64,000 bases of DNA from Metridium senile (GCA_949775045.1 OX459096.1:42014959-42078958); one strand, 5' to 3'; shown: positions 48,007-63,092, counted from the stretch's first letter. Translations and numbers: made by a program. The notes: a model not told the origin generated them from the letters alone.

Positions 48007-48692
48007 ACCACTTCAAATCTAAGGTCGGCTGACTGAGGTAATTGAATAATTTGTTGGAAAAAGTTGGCCCAAGAGGAATGTTTGGGCCTTCCTGCTATGC
48101 CAGACAATACACAATGAAGTCACAAAGGAGGGGCACAAAAAAACTATAATAAAAACTTAAAAACCATTGCCAAAAAAGTTTTGTTTAGAAACTTGATAAT
48201 TCTGATATTAGTTGCAATCATTGTTAGTTAGACTCCATGTTAATACACGACAACAATCATCAACAAAGCCATGTAAACTTTGGTTGCCTGATGTAGGTTC
48301 AAGGGAGGTGGAGCTGGACAGGTCAAAATACTTGCTATTTTACGGAAAGTCCTCTCTGGCCTGACTATATGTAAGACCTTTAAGAGGAAACTAAGCACAT
48401 GTGTGAATCAAAGTAATGCATAACCCAATTTATAACTTTATATGATAGGTTATGCTACTGCTGAACCTATTAGAAATCACTCCAGAGAATCGAAGGTCAT
48501 TTCTCGAGTATTTATGAAGACAATGATCAATGAGGAAATATAGTCCATAGACTCGCAAACTTACTGAACATAATATTGTTCTTTTTTTCTAATCAGTATT
48601 TTCAGGCGTGAAAGATTCTGTCAGTTAGTTTCTTGGTATCAAACAAACTGTCCAGTAAATAATCAAGACATTTATCCACAACCGGTACAGAG
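48007..48692 (+). promoter_or_regulatory. Conserved promoter/5' leader block, copy B
   Basis: Holds the shared blocks CCTTCCTGCTATGCCAGACA (about 48089), TGGCCTGACTATATGTAAGA with CCTTTAAGAGGAAACT (about 48357) and TTTCTTGGTATCAAACAAAC (about 48628) directly before the ATG at 48693. Assignment as promoter/leader is inferred from conservation with copy A and from the following exon and donor. Confidence 0.4.
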
Positions 48693-48752
48693 ATGACAGC
48701 TGAATTCAAGGATTTTTTGGTCTTTATCGATGAGCAATACCTTCGATTATCA
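48693..48752 (+). CDS. Possible first coding exon, copy B (frame-altered)
   Basis: Starts MTAEFKDFLVFIDEQYLRLS and ends TTATCA|GTAAGT. It is one base longer (60 nt) than the matching exons in copies C and D because of an extra T in a T run, so from residue 9 on the peptide differs. Either this copy is a pseudogene or the exon is not constrained as protein. Confidence 0.25.
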
Positions 48753-51235
48753 GTAAGTAATTAGTACAAAATAGAATTTATCCTATGCATGTACATAAAG
48801 ACAATAGTCGGGTTGGTGGATGAGTTTGAAAGGAGTCATGCAACTAATATGAAAACGGAAACGCCGACATTCTTGATCTTGTCGAGCGTTAAAACAGAAA
48901 GGAATCTTTACTAGTTTTCTATTTTTTATCTTATTTCCAACCAAAAATATCGAGAAAAAATCGATTCATATAAATATTTCGATATTTTTTGTGCTTTTTC
49001 CAGCTTTACTAATTGTAAGCATCTATTTGAAGTTGTTTTGTACACTATATGACTACTAATACTATACGCAGCTGTAATTTTTAACTGTACAATGAGTACA
49101 GTGATTTAAATCATGTAACAAATAACAAACTTGTGTGATAATTAAACCAAACTCAAAGTTTTTATGATATTTAACGACGTCTTCAATTATATTCTGATGA
49201 TTGAGCAAAAGAAATGTGAAAATATTTTCGTCATTTTCAACGCTTTGTTTTGCACCGTAAAGGCACAGTCAAGAGTCGTTATTGCTACATTTATAGCCTT
49301 CGACATGAACCATTTAGCTTGTATATATATAAAGTATAAAAGATATAACGATATATCATAAATTATTCAATCTCTGAAATGATAATATTTAATTTGAAGA
49401 TGAACTTACTTGAATGTCTTGATTTACACGCTTACGTATCACCTCAATACATGATTCCTCACAGACTGTATTACAAACGTTTCTAGATTTTATAAAGCCA
49501 ATTTCTTTGTACTTTCTTGAGGAAATTTATACACGTTTTAGAGTACTTTGCCACAAATTAAGTAAAGAAGGCTTACATAATTCCACAAGGAAAGACATGA
49601 TTTCCGTTCAACGTGCGCTAAAATTGTGTGGTCTAAAATCGCGTGGTCTCTAACTTTACTGCCGAGAAACTGACCATTATTTGTCCTTGCATTTTCTCAT
49701 TTTAAATTTTATTTCTTCGCATTTTGATCGTCTTTTGAATGAACGTTTGGCATGAACGCAATTCAGAATCCAATTTATCTAAAGACAGAAATGAGGGAAG
49801 ACCATTCGATGTTTAACCCCGGCCCAATGCAGCCGTTCAGGAGCTGACATCGTCTGACTTGTAGTCTTAAATCACGCATATAACTCTGGATTAATTCTAA
49901 ATCACAATGTATTTAACTTGATTTGTGTTAGTCAACTAGACCACCACATACTATATATCGTGTGTTTAAAACGTCCATTGCAATTTGTACAATTTGACCG
50001 ACATATTCCAGCTAGCTGTTGTACAAGTACGTACATTGTAAACTGAAAACTCAAACTCGCTCAAAGTTTGTTTTGTTATATTTTATATATATGATTTAAT
50101 CTTACGATGGTCCGAAAATAGAAATAAAGAAGAAAAAAAGCTCAAATACATCAGTTGTTTATTTGAATCACAAACCTAGATACTATGGACTAAGAATTCG
50201 TAGTTGTCGTTGTCCGCCATTTTGCGTCGGTACTTTTAAAAGCGCAAGAGCTAGCTCATGAATGCACTTTATTATATAATTATAAATAAAATAACTATAC
50301 GACTTTTCTTTTCCATTGATAATTATATAATAAATAGAATATTGCATGGGCGCTACGAATGTTATTTGGAAATCTCTTACTTTATCGCAGCGCTCACTCG
50401 TGAAAGTCTTTTTCAATGTCTTTTAAACACGCGAAGGTAAAATCTGTATCTCCGTGCACCCATGTAACATCCTCTAAATATTCGACCTGATTGATAGAAC
50501 CCTTTCAAAGCTATATTTCAATTATTAAAACAAGACATCAGGTCCAAAATATTCCAGAATATATAGTATATTGAACGATAAAGAGTTTATCTTGTAGTGT
50601 GTTTGTCGGCTGCCATCAGTTATGTTTGCTCTGTTTTACTGTTATATTCCATGAAACTTTGATTCAACGATTTATTATTCGTCATATCAAAATACTATAA
50701 AAATTTAATACATTTTTTAAGCTATAGCCTATATTCACTAAATTAAAGAGAGAAACAGTTTCTATTGTAGTGATGTGGTTTTTGCCGCCATATTGCTTTT
50801 ACTATAGTTGAAATCTAAAATCATGTATTATTAAGCAACGTTTATTTAAGATCTTAATGTAAGTTTGAATAATGCGTAAAGCCAAAAATGAAATGTCTGC
50901 AACTAAAGCTAAATATTTATTTCTCAAACTAGCCACGACATGCTTCGCATTTCGATTGCTTTGCCGCCATTTCGTGATACCGATTTTACTCAAATAAAGG
51001 TATTTCATATTTCATATTTTTTATTTTTTTTTGCTTTCTAACTTTATCCTGAATATTTCTATTGTTAAATAGCTCGAAATTGCATAGGAGGGACTGTTTG
51101 TTTAGACATAGATGGAACATACAATGCTTTCGGTCACTTCAGTGGATTTAATTTTGAGTTGACTGTTTTCGTAGCCGAGAAGTAAATGGCACCTTTCTCC
51201 TTTTATATTTCTTTAGTGATGCATTTATTATTTTT

Positions 51236-53978
<2,743 letters not shown>

Positions 53979-54175
53979 AGGTTTTTTCTTTGTTTATTCA
54001 CAGGTCAGTCAAATCTACGAAATGGCACAAGCATTAGCGAAATAAACACTGAAATGAGAAAAAGAACAGCATCAAGACAATCAACTCTGGAAATTGCAGC
54101 GTCCTCAGAATGTTGAATAAGCCATTGAGATGGAAAACTGTGAAGCTTGATTTTAGGAACATTTAAATAGTAAAC

Positions 54176-54353
54176 TTGAAATCGAAACTAAAAGAGTGTT
54201 ATATTTACTTGAAAAGCAAATCCAACCACTTTTCAATTAAACTTAGAACTTGTGTTGAGTTACTGTCTTGCTTACTTGCCTTGAAATCGAAATAAAAGAG
54301 TGTTATACTTACTTTAAAAGCAAAGCGAACCTTTTATCAATTAAACTTAGAAG
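54176..54353. repeat. ~105-bp direct repeat interrupted by the LINE
   Basis: CTTGAAATCGAAACTAAAAG ... AATTAAACTTAGAA at 54176-54250 recurs at 54281-54353. After the first copy the sequence reads ACTTGTGTTGAGTTACTGTC; after the LINE at about 55156 it reads ACTTGTATTGACTCACTGTC. The second unit was therefore split by the LINE insertion. Confidence 0.8.
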
Positions 54354-55156
54354 AAGATGATATTAAATATCTAGGCATTATGATAGATAGTCATCTAAAC
54401 TGGAAAGCACATGTGACGCTTGTTGCTAAAAAGCTCAAACGCAGCATTGGTATATTATCACTATACTAATCTTGATATATTGTTAAACCTGACTATAGTT
54501 TAATTTATCCTTTCCTGACCTATGGACTAGTAGCATGGGGTAATACATACCCCTCTAATATCAATCCTATTTTAATTCTTCAAAAAAGAGCTCTTCGCAT
54601 AATATCATACTCTGGATATAGGGACCATACTACCCCTCTCTTTATCAAATATAGGATAATCAAATTTCATGATCTTGTATTTTATCACAATGCATCTTTT
54701 GTCCATAACTTTAAAACAGTAAAAGACATAATAACGGGACCAGACTTGCCTCAAAATCGTCATTTTCTCTACCAAATGCTAGAACGAATTATGGGAAATT
54801 CAATATCAGATTTGCTGGTGCTAAAGCTTGGAATTTAGTAGATGAGAGAATAAAAGAAACCTCCAGCATCTCGAAATTCAAAGATTTATTAAAGAATGCA
54901 ATTATTCAAACCTATAATAATGATTAAAATTTACCGATTTATATATTCATAATATTTTTTTGTAATTTTTTTGTATTTTTTTGATAAATGACCGATTTAT
55001 TATACTAGAAAATAAGATAGCCAACTGGCTTTGTATAGCTTTTATAGTTACGTCAGTTGGCTCTCACCTCCATATAAGGATAATTTATAATATGTATATT
55101 AATTTGTAAAATGTAAGATGAAAATAAAAAATTGTCAAAAAAAAACAAATTGTCAA
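54354..55156 (+). pseudogene. Decayed CR1-like non-LTR retrotransposon, 3' end
   Basis: The first ~110 bases read YLGIMIDSHLNWKAHV followed by AKKLKRSIGILSLY. After a stop and a small deletion the sequence continues with SLIYPFLTYGLVAWGNTY, LQKRALRIISYS and FHDLVFYHN, and in a shifted frame with NYGKFNIRFAGAKAWN-like and FKDLLKNAI-like sequence. These are the hallmarks of the C-terminal part of LINE reverse transcriptases of the CR1/Jockey group. Several stops and at least one frameshift show it is dead. The 3' UTR carries GCCAACTGGCTTTGTATAGC and the tail is AATTGTCAAAAAA-like. It is truncated at the 5' end, as is usual for LINE insertions. Confidence 0.85.
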
Positions 55157-55317
55157 AAAACTTGTATTGACTCACTGTCTTGCTTGCTTATTCCCACCTA
55201 CATACTACTTATTTAGTTACGTATTAAAGTTTCATTTACATTTTACATTTACCTACTTGCTTACCTACCTGTTTTTCTGTATTGAGTTACTGTCTTGCTT
55301 ACTTACCCACCTACGTA

Positions 55318-55472
55318 CTGCTTGCCTGCTTGCCTGCTTGTCTGCTTGCCTGCTTGCCTGCTTGCCTGCTTGCCTGCTTGCCTGCTTGCCTACTTGCCTG
55401 CTTGCCTGCTTGCCTGCTTGCCTGCTTGCCTGCTTGCCTGCTTGCCTGTTTGCCTGCTTGCCTGCTTGCCTG
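55318..55472. repeat. CCTGCTTG octamer array
   Basis: About nineteen units of CCTGCTTG (four read CTTGTCTG-, CTACTTG- or TGTTTG-like). It grows out of a TTACTTACC-rich region. The Leu-Ala-Cys-Leu-Pro ORFs in three frames are repeat shadows. Confidence 0.95.
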
Positions 55473-56537
55473 CTTAAGCGTGTTTTATGATATCTATAAA
55501 TCCACTATTTTGAAACGTTTTACTAATACTTCCTATCATATGTTGAAGTTGGCCCAAGAGTATGTTTGAGCCTTCCTGCTTTGCCAGACAATACACAAGG
55601 AAGTCACAAGGGAGGGGCTAAAAAAACTACAATAAAAACATAAAAATAATTACCAAAAAAACTTGTTTAGAAACTTGATAATTATGATACTTCTTTTAAT
55701 CATTGTTAGTTAGACTCCATGCTAATACACGACAACAATCATCATCTCCAATGATCATAAGTAGGGTGCATACTATCGACGACTTTAATCATTGTTAGTT
55801 AGACACTATGTCAATACACGACAACAATCATCACCTCCGATGATCATAAGTAGGATGCATACTATCGCCCACTTCAAATCTAAGGTCGGCTGACTGAGGT
55901 AATTGAATAATTTGTTGGAAAAAGTTGGCCCAAGAGGATGTGTGAGCCTTCCTGCTTTGCCAGACAATACACATGAAGTCACAACAGAGGGTCTCAAAAG
56001 ACTACCAAAAAACTTTGTTTAGAAACTTGATAATTCTGATATTAGTTACAATCATTGTTAGTTAGACTCCATGTTAATACACGACAACAATCATCAACAA
56101 AGCCATTTATGTAAACTTTGTTTGTATGTAGGTCCAATGGAGGTGGAGCTGGACAGGTCAAAATACTTGTTTTTACGGTCTGGCCTGACTATATGTAAGA
56201 CCTTTAAGAGGAAACTAAGTACATATGTGAATCAAAGAGACACATAAACCAATTTATAACTTTATATGATAGGTTTTCCTACAGCTGAGCCTATAAGAAA
56301 TCACGCCAGAGAATCGAAGGTCATTTCTCGAGTATTGATGCAGACTATGATCAAAGAGAAAATATAGTGTTAAGCGTGTGTAGACTATTAAGCGTGTATA
56401 GAAATATATTGAACATAATATTGTTCATTTTTTCTAATAAGGCTTTTCAATCGTGAAAGATTCTGTCATTTAGTTTCTTGGTATCAAACAAACTGTCCAG
56501 TAAATAGTCAAGACATTTATCCATAACCGGTACAGAG

Positions 56538-56596
56538 ATGGCATCTGAATTCAAGGATTTTGTGTCTCTATCGATGAACAATACCTTCGATTATCA
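56538..56596 (+). CDS. Possible first coding exon, copy C
   Basis: Encodes MASEFKDFVSLSMNNTFDY and ends TTATCA|GTAAGT in phase 2. Length (59 nt) and frame agree with copy D, where the peptide differs at four places. The leader and donor are conserved as in the other copies. The next ~20 bases beyond the donor stop in frame, so splicing would be required; no second exon was found before the copy ends. The family is unknown. Confidence 0.35.
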
Positions 56597-56620
56597 GTAA
56601 GTAATTAATACAAAATATAA

Positions 56621-56771
56621 ATGGAAACTAACGAGTAAACCAGTATAGGCTTCGTCGGTGTTTGTTATAAACGATAGCTAATATAATGAAATTTTTAACA
56701 CCGTAAAAAATGTTGACTTAATTTTACTGACGTTTCGAGCTTTAGCCCTTCGTCGGAATAAAAGAATATAA
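56621..56771 (-). mobile_element. Penelope-like terminal fragment with hammerhead-like core
   Basis: A 151-bp insertion flanked by the direct repeat ATACAAAATATAA (56608-56620 and 56772-56784); copies B and D have the empty site. On the minus strand it reads TTCCGACGAAGGGCTAAAGC then TCGAAACGTC: stem II GGGC/GCTC with loop TAAA, then GAAA, resembling a type I hammerhead core with CCGACGA in place of CUGANGA. It is related to 15322-15450. No reverse transcriptase is encoded. Confidence 0.6.
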
Positions 56772-57716
56772 ATACAAAATATAATTTATCCTATGTACAG
56801 TAAAGATTTGAGAATGCTGGGGTTGGTGGATGAGTTTGAAAGGAGTGATGCAGCTAATACGAAAACGGAAACGCCGACATTCTTGATCTTGTCGAGCGAG
56901 AGATGAATCTTTACTAGTTTGTTATTTCTTATCTTATTTCCACCAAAAATATCGAGAAAACATCGATTCACATATAATATTTTTTTTTTTGTGCTTTTTC
57001 CAGATCTACTTATTGTAAGCATCTATTTGAAGCTGTTTTCTGGACTATGACTGAGTTTTAGTTGCAACTGCAATATTTTACTGTACACTTAGTACAAGGC
57101 GATTAAACTTTTGTAACAAGTCACAGACGTGTGTGAAAATTAAACCAAACTCAACGTTTTTGTGATATTTAACAACATGCTCAATGATGATTGAGCAACA
57201 AAATGTGAGAATATTTTTTGTCATTTTCAACACTCGAGAGTCGTTCTTGCTACTTTCATAGCCATTGATATGAACCATTTAGCTTATTTATATATCAAAG
57301 ACATGTTCACAAATTATTCAACCTCTGATATGATAATATTTAACTTCAAGCTGAACTTACTTGAATGTCTTGATTTACACGCTTATGTATCACTACCTCA
57401 ATACATAATTCACAACAGACTATAGTCCAAAGTTATCAACTAGATTTATAAAGCAAATTTCTTCAATTGCACTTTACAGAGGGAATTTATATACTTTTTA
57501 AAATACGCACTTTTCCACATCTGAAATTCTACAAGGAAAGATATGATTATCTATCGTGCAACACCTAGAATCGAGTAGTCACCAACTTTACTGTCGAGAA
57601 ACTGAAATTTCTTTGTTTTTTTTTTATCGTCTTTAGATAAACTTACTGAAGTTTGACATGAACGCCATTCAGAATCCTATTTATCTAAAAACAAATATGA
57701 GAGAAGACCATCTGTG

Positions 57717-57817
57717 GTACGAAGCCTGAATAGCGCAACCCACCGGAAAAAATCCCTATCAAACGGATAAAACCAATACAAATTCTATACACTGGTTAAC
57801 TTTATCCAGGCTTCGTA
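57717..57817. mobile_element. 101-bp element with GTACGAAGCCTG inverted ends (copy C)
   Basis: Begins GTACGAAGCCTGAATAG and ends with the inverse CCAGGCTTCGTAC. The same element sits at the homologous site of copy D (59978-60079). Copy B lacks it, although its sequence around 49808 is also shortened. Probably a tiny non-autonomous DNA element. Confidence 0.75.
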
Positions 57818-58320
57818 CAACTGTCCCCTGAAGTTTAACCCCAATGCAGCCGTTCAGGAGCTAACATCGTCTGACTTGTATTACTTATATCACGCATATA
57901 ACTCTGGATTAATTTTAAATCACAATCTATTTAACTTGATTTTCTGTTACTCAACTAGATCACCACACATTATATATCGTGTGTTTAAAACGTCTATGCT
58001 ATATGTACAATTTGACCGACATATTCCGTAGCTGTTGTACAAATATATGAACATTGTAACTACTGAAAACTCAAATGTCCATCCTATTAAAAGTTTGTTT
58101 TGTCATATTTCAAATATATGATTTAATCTTACGATGAACCAAAAATAGAAATAAAGAAGAAAAATAAGCACAAATTTAAATACAAATCGTTTATTCAAAT
58201 CTAGATACTATATGGACTAAAAATTCGTAGTTGTCGTTGTCCGCCATTTTGAGTCGGTACATAAAAATGGAAGCGCTAGTATAGCTCGTTAAAGCACTTT
58301 AATATATTTAATGATGTCAA

Positions 58321-58419
58321 TGAAATACTTATATAGTTGACCCTCTCTGAATGACCACTCTCGTAAGCGACCGGTATCTCCCGTAAGCGACCACTATTTT
58401 AATTTTCCGTTTTGTTTCC
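58321..58419. other. Centre of the C/D inverted duplication
   Basis: About 100 bp not shared by either arm, containing the tandem motif CGTAAGCGACCGGTATCTCC with CGTAAGCGACCACTA. Likely a fragment of another dispersed repeat at the inversion junction. Confidence 0.5.
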
Positions 58420-59977
58420 CATATAAAATGATTAGTGCATCATTAAAGAAATTTATAAAAGGAGAAAGGTGCCATTTACTTCTCGGCCACCGAAATTGAA
58501 AACAGTCAACTCAAACTTTGATGAACTGGAGTGACCGAAAGCATTGTACTTTCCATCTGTGTCTAAACAAACAGTCTTTCCTGTGCAATTTCGAGCTATT
58601 TAATATTAGAAATATGCAGGGTAAAACTCAGAAAACACAAAAACAAATTCAGAAATATGAAGGACGTCATATATTTGAGTTACATCGGTGTCAATTTAGA
58701 AATAAAACAACATGGCGGCCAAGCAATCGAAACGCGAACGGTACCAGCCTTCTTTAAAGTATCATCAATATGTTGTTCTAGTTTGAGGAAAAAACATATT
58801 CAGACCTAGTTGCAGAAGTTTGATATTGGTTTTACGCTGTATTCAAACTTAATTAATTAAAAAAGTATCGTAAATAAGCGTTGCAAAATGTATGATTTTA
58901 TAACTCAACTATAGTAAAAGCAATATGGCGGCCAAAATCACATCACTACAATAGAAACATTTTCTCTCTTTGATTTAGTAAACATAGGCTATAGCTTAAA
59001 CAATTTAATAAGTTAGTTTATATCATTTTGATATAACCAAAATTAATCAAATCGTTGAATTAAAATTTCAAGCAATATAACAATGAAACAGAGCAAACAT
59101 AACTGATGGTAGCCGACAAACACACTACAAGATAAATTCTTTATCGTTCAATATACTATATATTCTGGAATATTTTGGAGTTGATTTCTGGTTTTGATAA
59201 TTAAGTTATAGCTTTGAAAGGTTGTATCAATCAGGTCGTATATATATAGAATTCGAGTGTCAAAAGACCTTGAAAAACACTTTCACGAGTGAGTGCAGCG
59301 AACAAGTGAGAGATTCAGTTCAACACGAAAAGATAAAATTCGTATCTCCAAGCGCCCATGTAATATTCTGTTTATTTTATAATTGTCGATGAAAAAGAAA
59401 AGAAACGAAACGAAAAGAAATATCAATTTTTGAAATAATTAAATATGGGCATTTCATTGATAATTATACAATAAAGTGCTTTAATGAACTAGCGCTTGCG
59501 CTTTTAGAAGAACCGGCGCAAAATGGCGGACAACGACAACTACAAACTCTTAGTCCATAGTATTTAGATATGGGACTCGAATAAACGACTGATGTATTTT
59601 TCTTCTTCTTTATTTCTATTTTCGGATCATCGCAACATTAAATCATATATTTAAAATATGACTAAACAAACTTTGATCGAGTTTGAGTTTTCACTTTACA
59701 ATGTACATACATGTAGAATAGCTAACTGGAATATGTCGGTCAAATTGTACAAATAGCAATGGCCGTTTTAAACACAAGATATATAGTATGTGGTGGTCTA
59801 GTTGACTAGCACAAATCAAGTTAAATAGATTGTGATTTAGAATTAAAATTAATCAAAAGCTATAAGAGTGGGAAGACTGAAGCTTCATATCAATGGATAT
59901 GAAAATGAGTGTTGAAAATGACAAAAATATGTCAGCTCCTGAACGGCTGCATTGGGGTTAAACTTCAGGGGACAGTT

Positions 59978-60079
59978 GTACGAAGCCTGGATAAAGTTAA
60001 CCAGTGTATAGAATTTGTATAGATTTTATCCGTTTGATAGGGATTTTTTCCGGTGGGTTGCGCTATTCAGGCTTCGTAC
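59978..60079. mobile_element. GTACGAAGCCTG inverted-end element (copy D)
   Basis: Same element and same relative site as in copy C, in opposite orientation, showing that it was already present before C and D separated. Confidence 0.75.
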
Positions 60080-60995
60080 CACAGATGGTCTTCTCTCATA
60101 TTTGTTTTTAGATAAATAGGATTCTGAATGGCATTCATGTCAAACTTCAATTATTTTATCTAAAAGACGATCAAAAAACAAAGAAATGTCAGTTTCTCGA
60201 TTCTAGGCGTTGGACGATAGATAATCATATCTTTCCTTGTAGAATTTCAGATGTGGAAAAGTGCGTATTTTAAAAAGTGTATAAATTCCCTCTGTAAAGT
60301 GCAATTGAAGAAATTTGCTTTATAAAATCTAGTTGATAACTTTGGACTATAGTCTGTTGTGAATTATGTATTGAGGTAATGATACATAAGCGTGTAAATC
60401 AAGACATTCAAGTAAGTTCAGCTTGAAGTTAAATATTATCATATCAGAGGTTGAACAATTTGTGAACATGTCTTTGATATATAAATAATGGCTATGAAAG
60501 TAGCAAGAACGACTCTCGAGTGTTGAAAATGAAATATTCTCACATTTTGTTGCTCAATCATCATTGAGCATGTTGTTAAATATCACAAAAACGTTGAGTT
60601 TGGTTTAATTTTCACACACGTCTGTGATTTGTTACAAAAGTTTAATCGCCTTATACTAAGTGTACAGTAAAATCTTGCAGTTGCAACTAAAACTCAGTCA
60701 TAGTCCAGAAAACATCTTCAAATAGATGCTTACAATTAGTAGAGCTGGAAAAGCACACAAAAAAAAATACAAAAATATTATATGTGAATCGATGTTTTAT
60801 CGATATTTTTGGTTGGAAATAGGATAAGAAATAGAAAACTAGTAAACATTCATCTCTCGTTCGACAAGATCAAGAATGTCAGCGTTTCTGTCTTCTTATT
60901 AGTTGCATCACTCCTTTCAAACTCATTCACCAGCCCCAGAATTGTCAAATCTTTACTGTACATATGATAAATTCTATTTTGTATTAATTACTTAC

Positions 60996-61054
60996 TGATA
61001 ATCGATGGTATTGTTCATCGATAGAGACAGCAAATCCTTGAATTCAGCTGTCAT
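60996..61054 (-). CDS. Possible first coding exon, copy D
   Basis: On the minus strand it encodes MTAEFKDLLSLSMNNTIDY and ends TTATCA|GTAAGT in phase 2, as in copy C. Upstream (higher coordinates) lie the conserved leader ACCGGTACAGAG and the GGCCTGA/AAGAGGAAACT blocks at about 61360-61390. A 72-codon ORF overlapping the upstream block (61306-61524) is open only in this copy and is not supported. Confidence 0.35.
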
Positions 61055-61914
61055 CTCTGTACCGGTTATAGCCGGATAAATGTCTTGACTATTTACTGGC
61101 CAGTTTGTTTGAAACCAAGAAACTAAACGACAGAATCTTTCACAACTGAAAAGACTTATTATGAAAAATGAAAAATATTATGTTCAGTAAATTTGCGAGT
61201 CTATGGACTATATTTCCTCATTGATCATTGTCTTCATACATACTCTAGAAATGATCTTCGATTCTCTGAAGTGATTTCTTATAGGCTCAGCTGTAGGAAA
61301 ACCTATCATATAAAGTTATAAATTGTTTTTTGTTTTTTTTTATTAACATATGTACTTAGTTTCCTCTTAAAGGTCTTACATATATTCAGGCCAGAGCGTA
61401 AAAACAGCAAGTATTTTGACCTGTCCAGCTCCACCTCCATTGGACCTACATCAGGCAACCATAGTTTACATAAATAGCTTGTTGATGATTGTTGTCGTGT
61501 ATTAACATGGAACCTAACTAACAAGGATTGAAACTAGTATCAGAATTATCAAGTTTCTAAACACAGCTTTTTTGGTAATGATTTTTTAGTTTTTGTTGTA
61601 GTCTTTTTAACCCCTCCCTTGTGAATTCATTGTGTATTGTCTGGCATAGCAGGAAGGCTCAAACATTTCTCTTGGGCCAACTTGTTTCAACAATTTATTC
61701 AATTACCTCAGCCAGCCGACCTTAGATTTGAAGTGGGCGATAGTATGCAACCTAAAGTATGATCATTGGACATGAAAAATTGAAGATTTGAAGAGAAAGC
61801 TGATGGAACATATGATATGAGGTATTCGCAAAACATTTCAAAATAGTGGAATTATAGATCGTAAACTAAGAATCCAATTTATCTCATTTTAAGACAAATA
61901 TCACAGAAGACCAT

Positions 61915-62580
61915 GTGATGTAATCTTACGATGGTCCGAAAATAGAAATAAAAAGAAGAAAATTAAACAAAAATACATCAGTCGTTTATTGGAGTCTATT
62001 ATCGAGATACATGTACTATGGACGAATAATTCGTAGTTGTCATTGTCCGCCATTTTGCGTCGGTAGTTTTTAAATCGCAATCGCTAGCTCATGAATGTAC
62101 TTGATTCAAAACCAATATTTCTTTATTTAAAAAACTGATGTTCCTTTTCTTTTCTTTTTCATTGATAATTATATGATAAACAGAATATTACATGGGCGCT
62201 TGGAGATACGAATTTTATATCCTGGTGTTGAAAATCTCTCACTCGTTCGCTGAGCTCATTCGTAAAATATATTTTTAGCACTTGAAGATAAAACTCGTAT
62301 CTCCGCGCATCCATGTAATATCCTCTATATATACGACCTGATTTATAGAACCTTTTTAAAGCATCGTATTTTCTGTTTAATGAAGACGTATAACTAATTA
62401 AAACAAGAAATCAGGTCCAAAATATTCCAGAATATATAGTATGTTGAACGATAATCTTGTAGTGTGTTAGTCGGCTACCATCAATTATTTTTGCTCTGTT
62501 TTATTGTTATATTCCTTGAAACTTTAATTCAACGATTTATATTTCATTATATCAAAATAATATAAACATAGCTAATAAGT
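61915..62580 (+). repeat. Local duplication, fragment E (forward)
   Basis: Aligns with 50085-50700 of copy B (AATCTTACGATGGTCCGAAA, GTCCGCCATTTTGCGTCGGT, GGTCCAAAATATTCCAGAAT). No leader or exon part is present. Confidence 0.85.
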
Positions 62581-63092
62581 GTTTTAAGGTGGCTCGACTG
62601 AGTATTTTTGAAGGGCCACCGTCGCTGTTTGATCGCGAAGTACGTCGCGCGTAGAAAAATAATTAATTTCCATAGCGAGTTCAGGCATAGACTGAAGTTT
62701 GTTCTGATGTTTCAAATATTGCAATCGGAACTAGCAATATTTTTTTATGATAGAAAAGTAGTTTTGACAAATACGACAATTTTAGGCGAAATAGAGTTTT
62801 CTATAAAACCGCATTGATTGTTTCACAAACTTCAGATCAAGGTCTTCGTTGTTGCTGAAAATAAAAAATTTATATGGAAGCATTTTTGAATAAAACGCTT
62901 TTAAACATTTACACAACAAATAAATTAAATTAATCAAGCATCCATTTCACTTGATCAAAAACATCACTACAAAAGCTCAGAAAAAGTTGCTTTTGGTCTC
63001 ATTTGGTCAACAAATGTCTTAGTTATCCGTCTGGCGAACATGAACGAAATCACTTCAGGCTATTAGGACATACATGATTTTTCGTTTGGTGA
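62581..63092. other. Intergenic, nothing recognised
   Basis: 62600-62660 is CpG-rich (CGATCGCGAAGTACGTCGCG region), otherwise AT-rich. A 69-codon ORF here lacks supporting features. Confidence 0.45.

Larger units (their letters stand above)
47880..51235 (+). repeat. Local duplication, copy B (forward, ~3.35 kb)
   Basis: Contains, in order, the conserved promoter/leader block, a putative first exon (48693-48752), a conserved intron-like stretch, and a distal part with GTCCGCCATTTTG (about 50212) and the block AGTTGACTGTTTTCGTAGCC (about 51158). It matches 58420-61870 in inverse orientation over its whole length, 55500-58320 in direct orientation over the first ~2.4 kb, and 61915-62580 over 50085-50700. 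It lacks the two insertions (57717-57817 and 56621-56771) found in other copies. Confidence 0.88.
55500..58320 (+). repeat. Local duplication, copy C (forward)
   Basis: Matches copy B from its start to about 50290 and copy D as an inverted arm. The first ~230 bp of the unit is present twice in tandem (55545-55740 and 55915-56100). It carries two insertions: a Penelope-like fragment with a 13-bp target duplication (56608-56784) and a 101-bp inverted-repeat element (57717-57817). It breaks off at about 58320. Confidence 0.88.
58420..61870 (-). repeat. Local duplication, copy D (inverted, ~3.45 kb)
   Basis: Reverse complement of copy B along its full length, and of copy C for the segment 59450-61750. 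It contains the putative first exon on the minus strand (61054 down to 60996), the 101-bp inverted-end element (59978-60079) but not the Penelope-like insertion. It carries three ATGGCGGC motifs (58712, 58925, 59523). Confidence 0.88.

Noticed and set aside
55167..55569. Leu/Ala/Cys/Pro-rich proteins in three frames
   Set aside because: All are readings of the CCTGCTTG octamer repeat.
61306..61524. 72-codon ORF in the upstream block of copy D
   Set aside because: The homologous region in copies A, B and C has stops or indels in this frame, so the conserved signal is not this protein.
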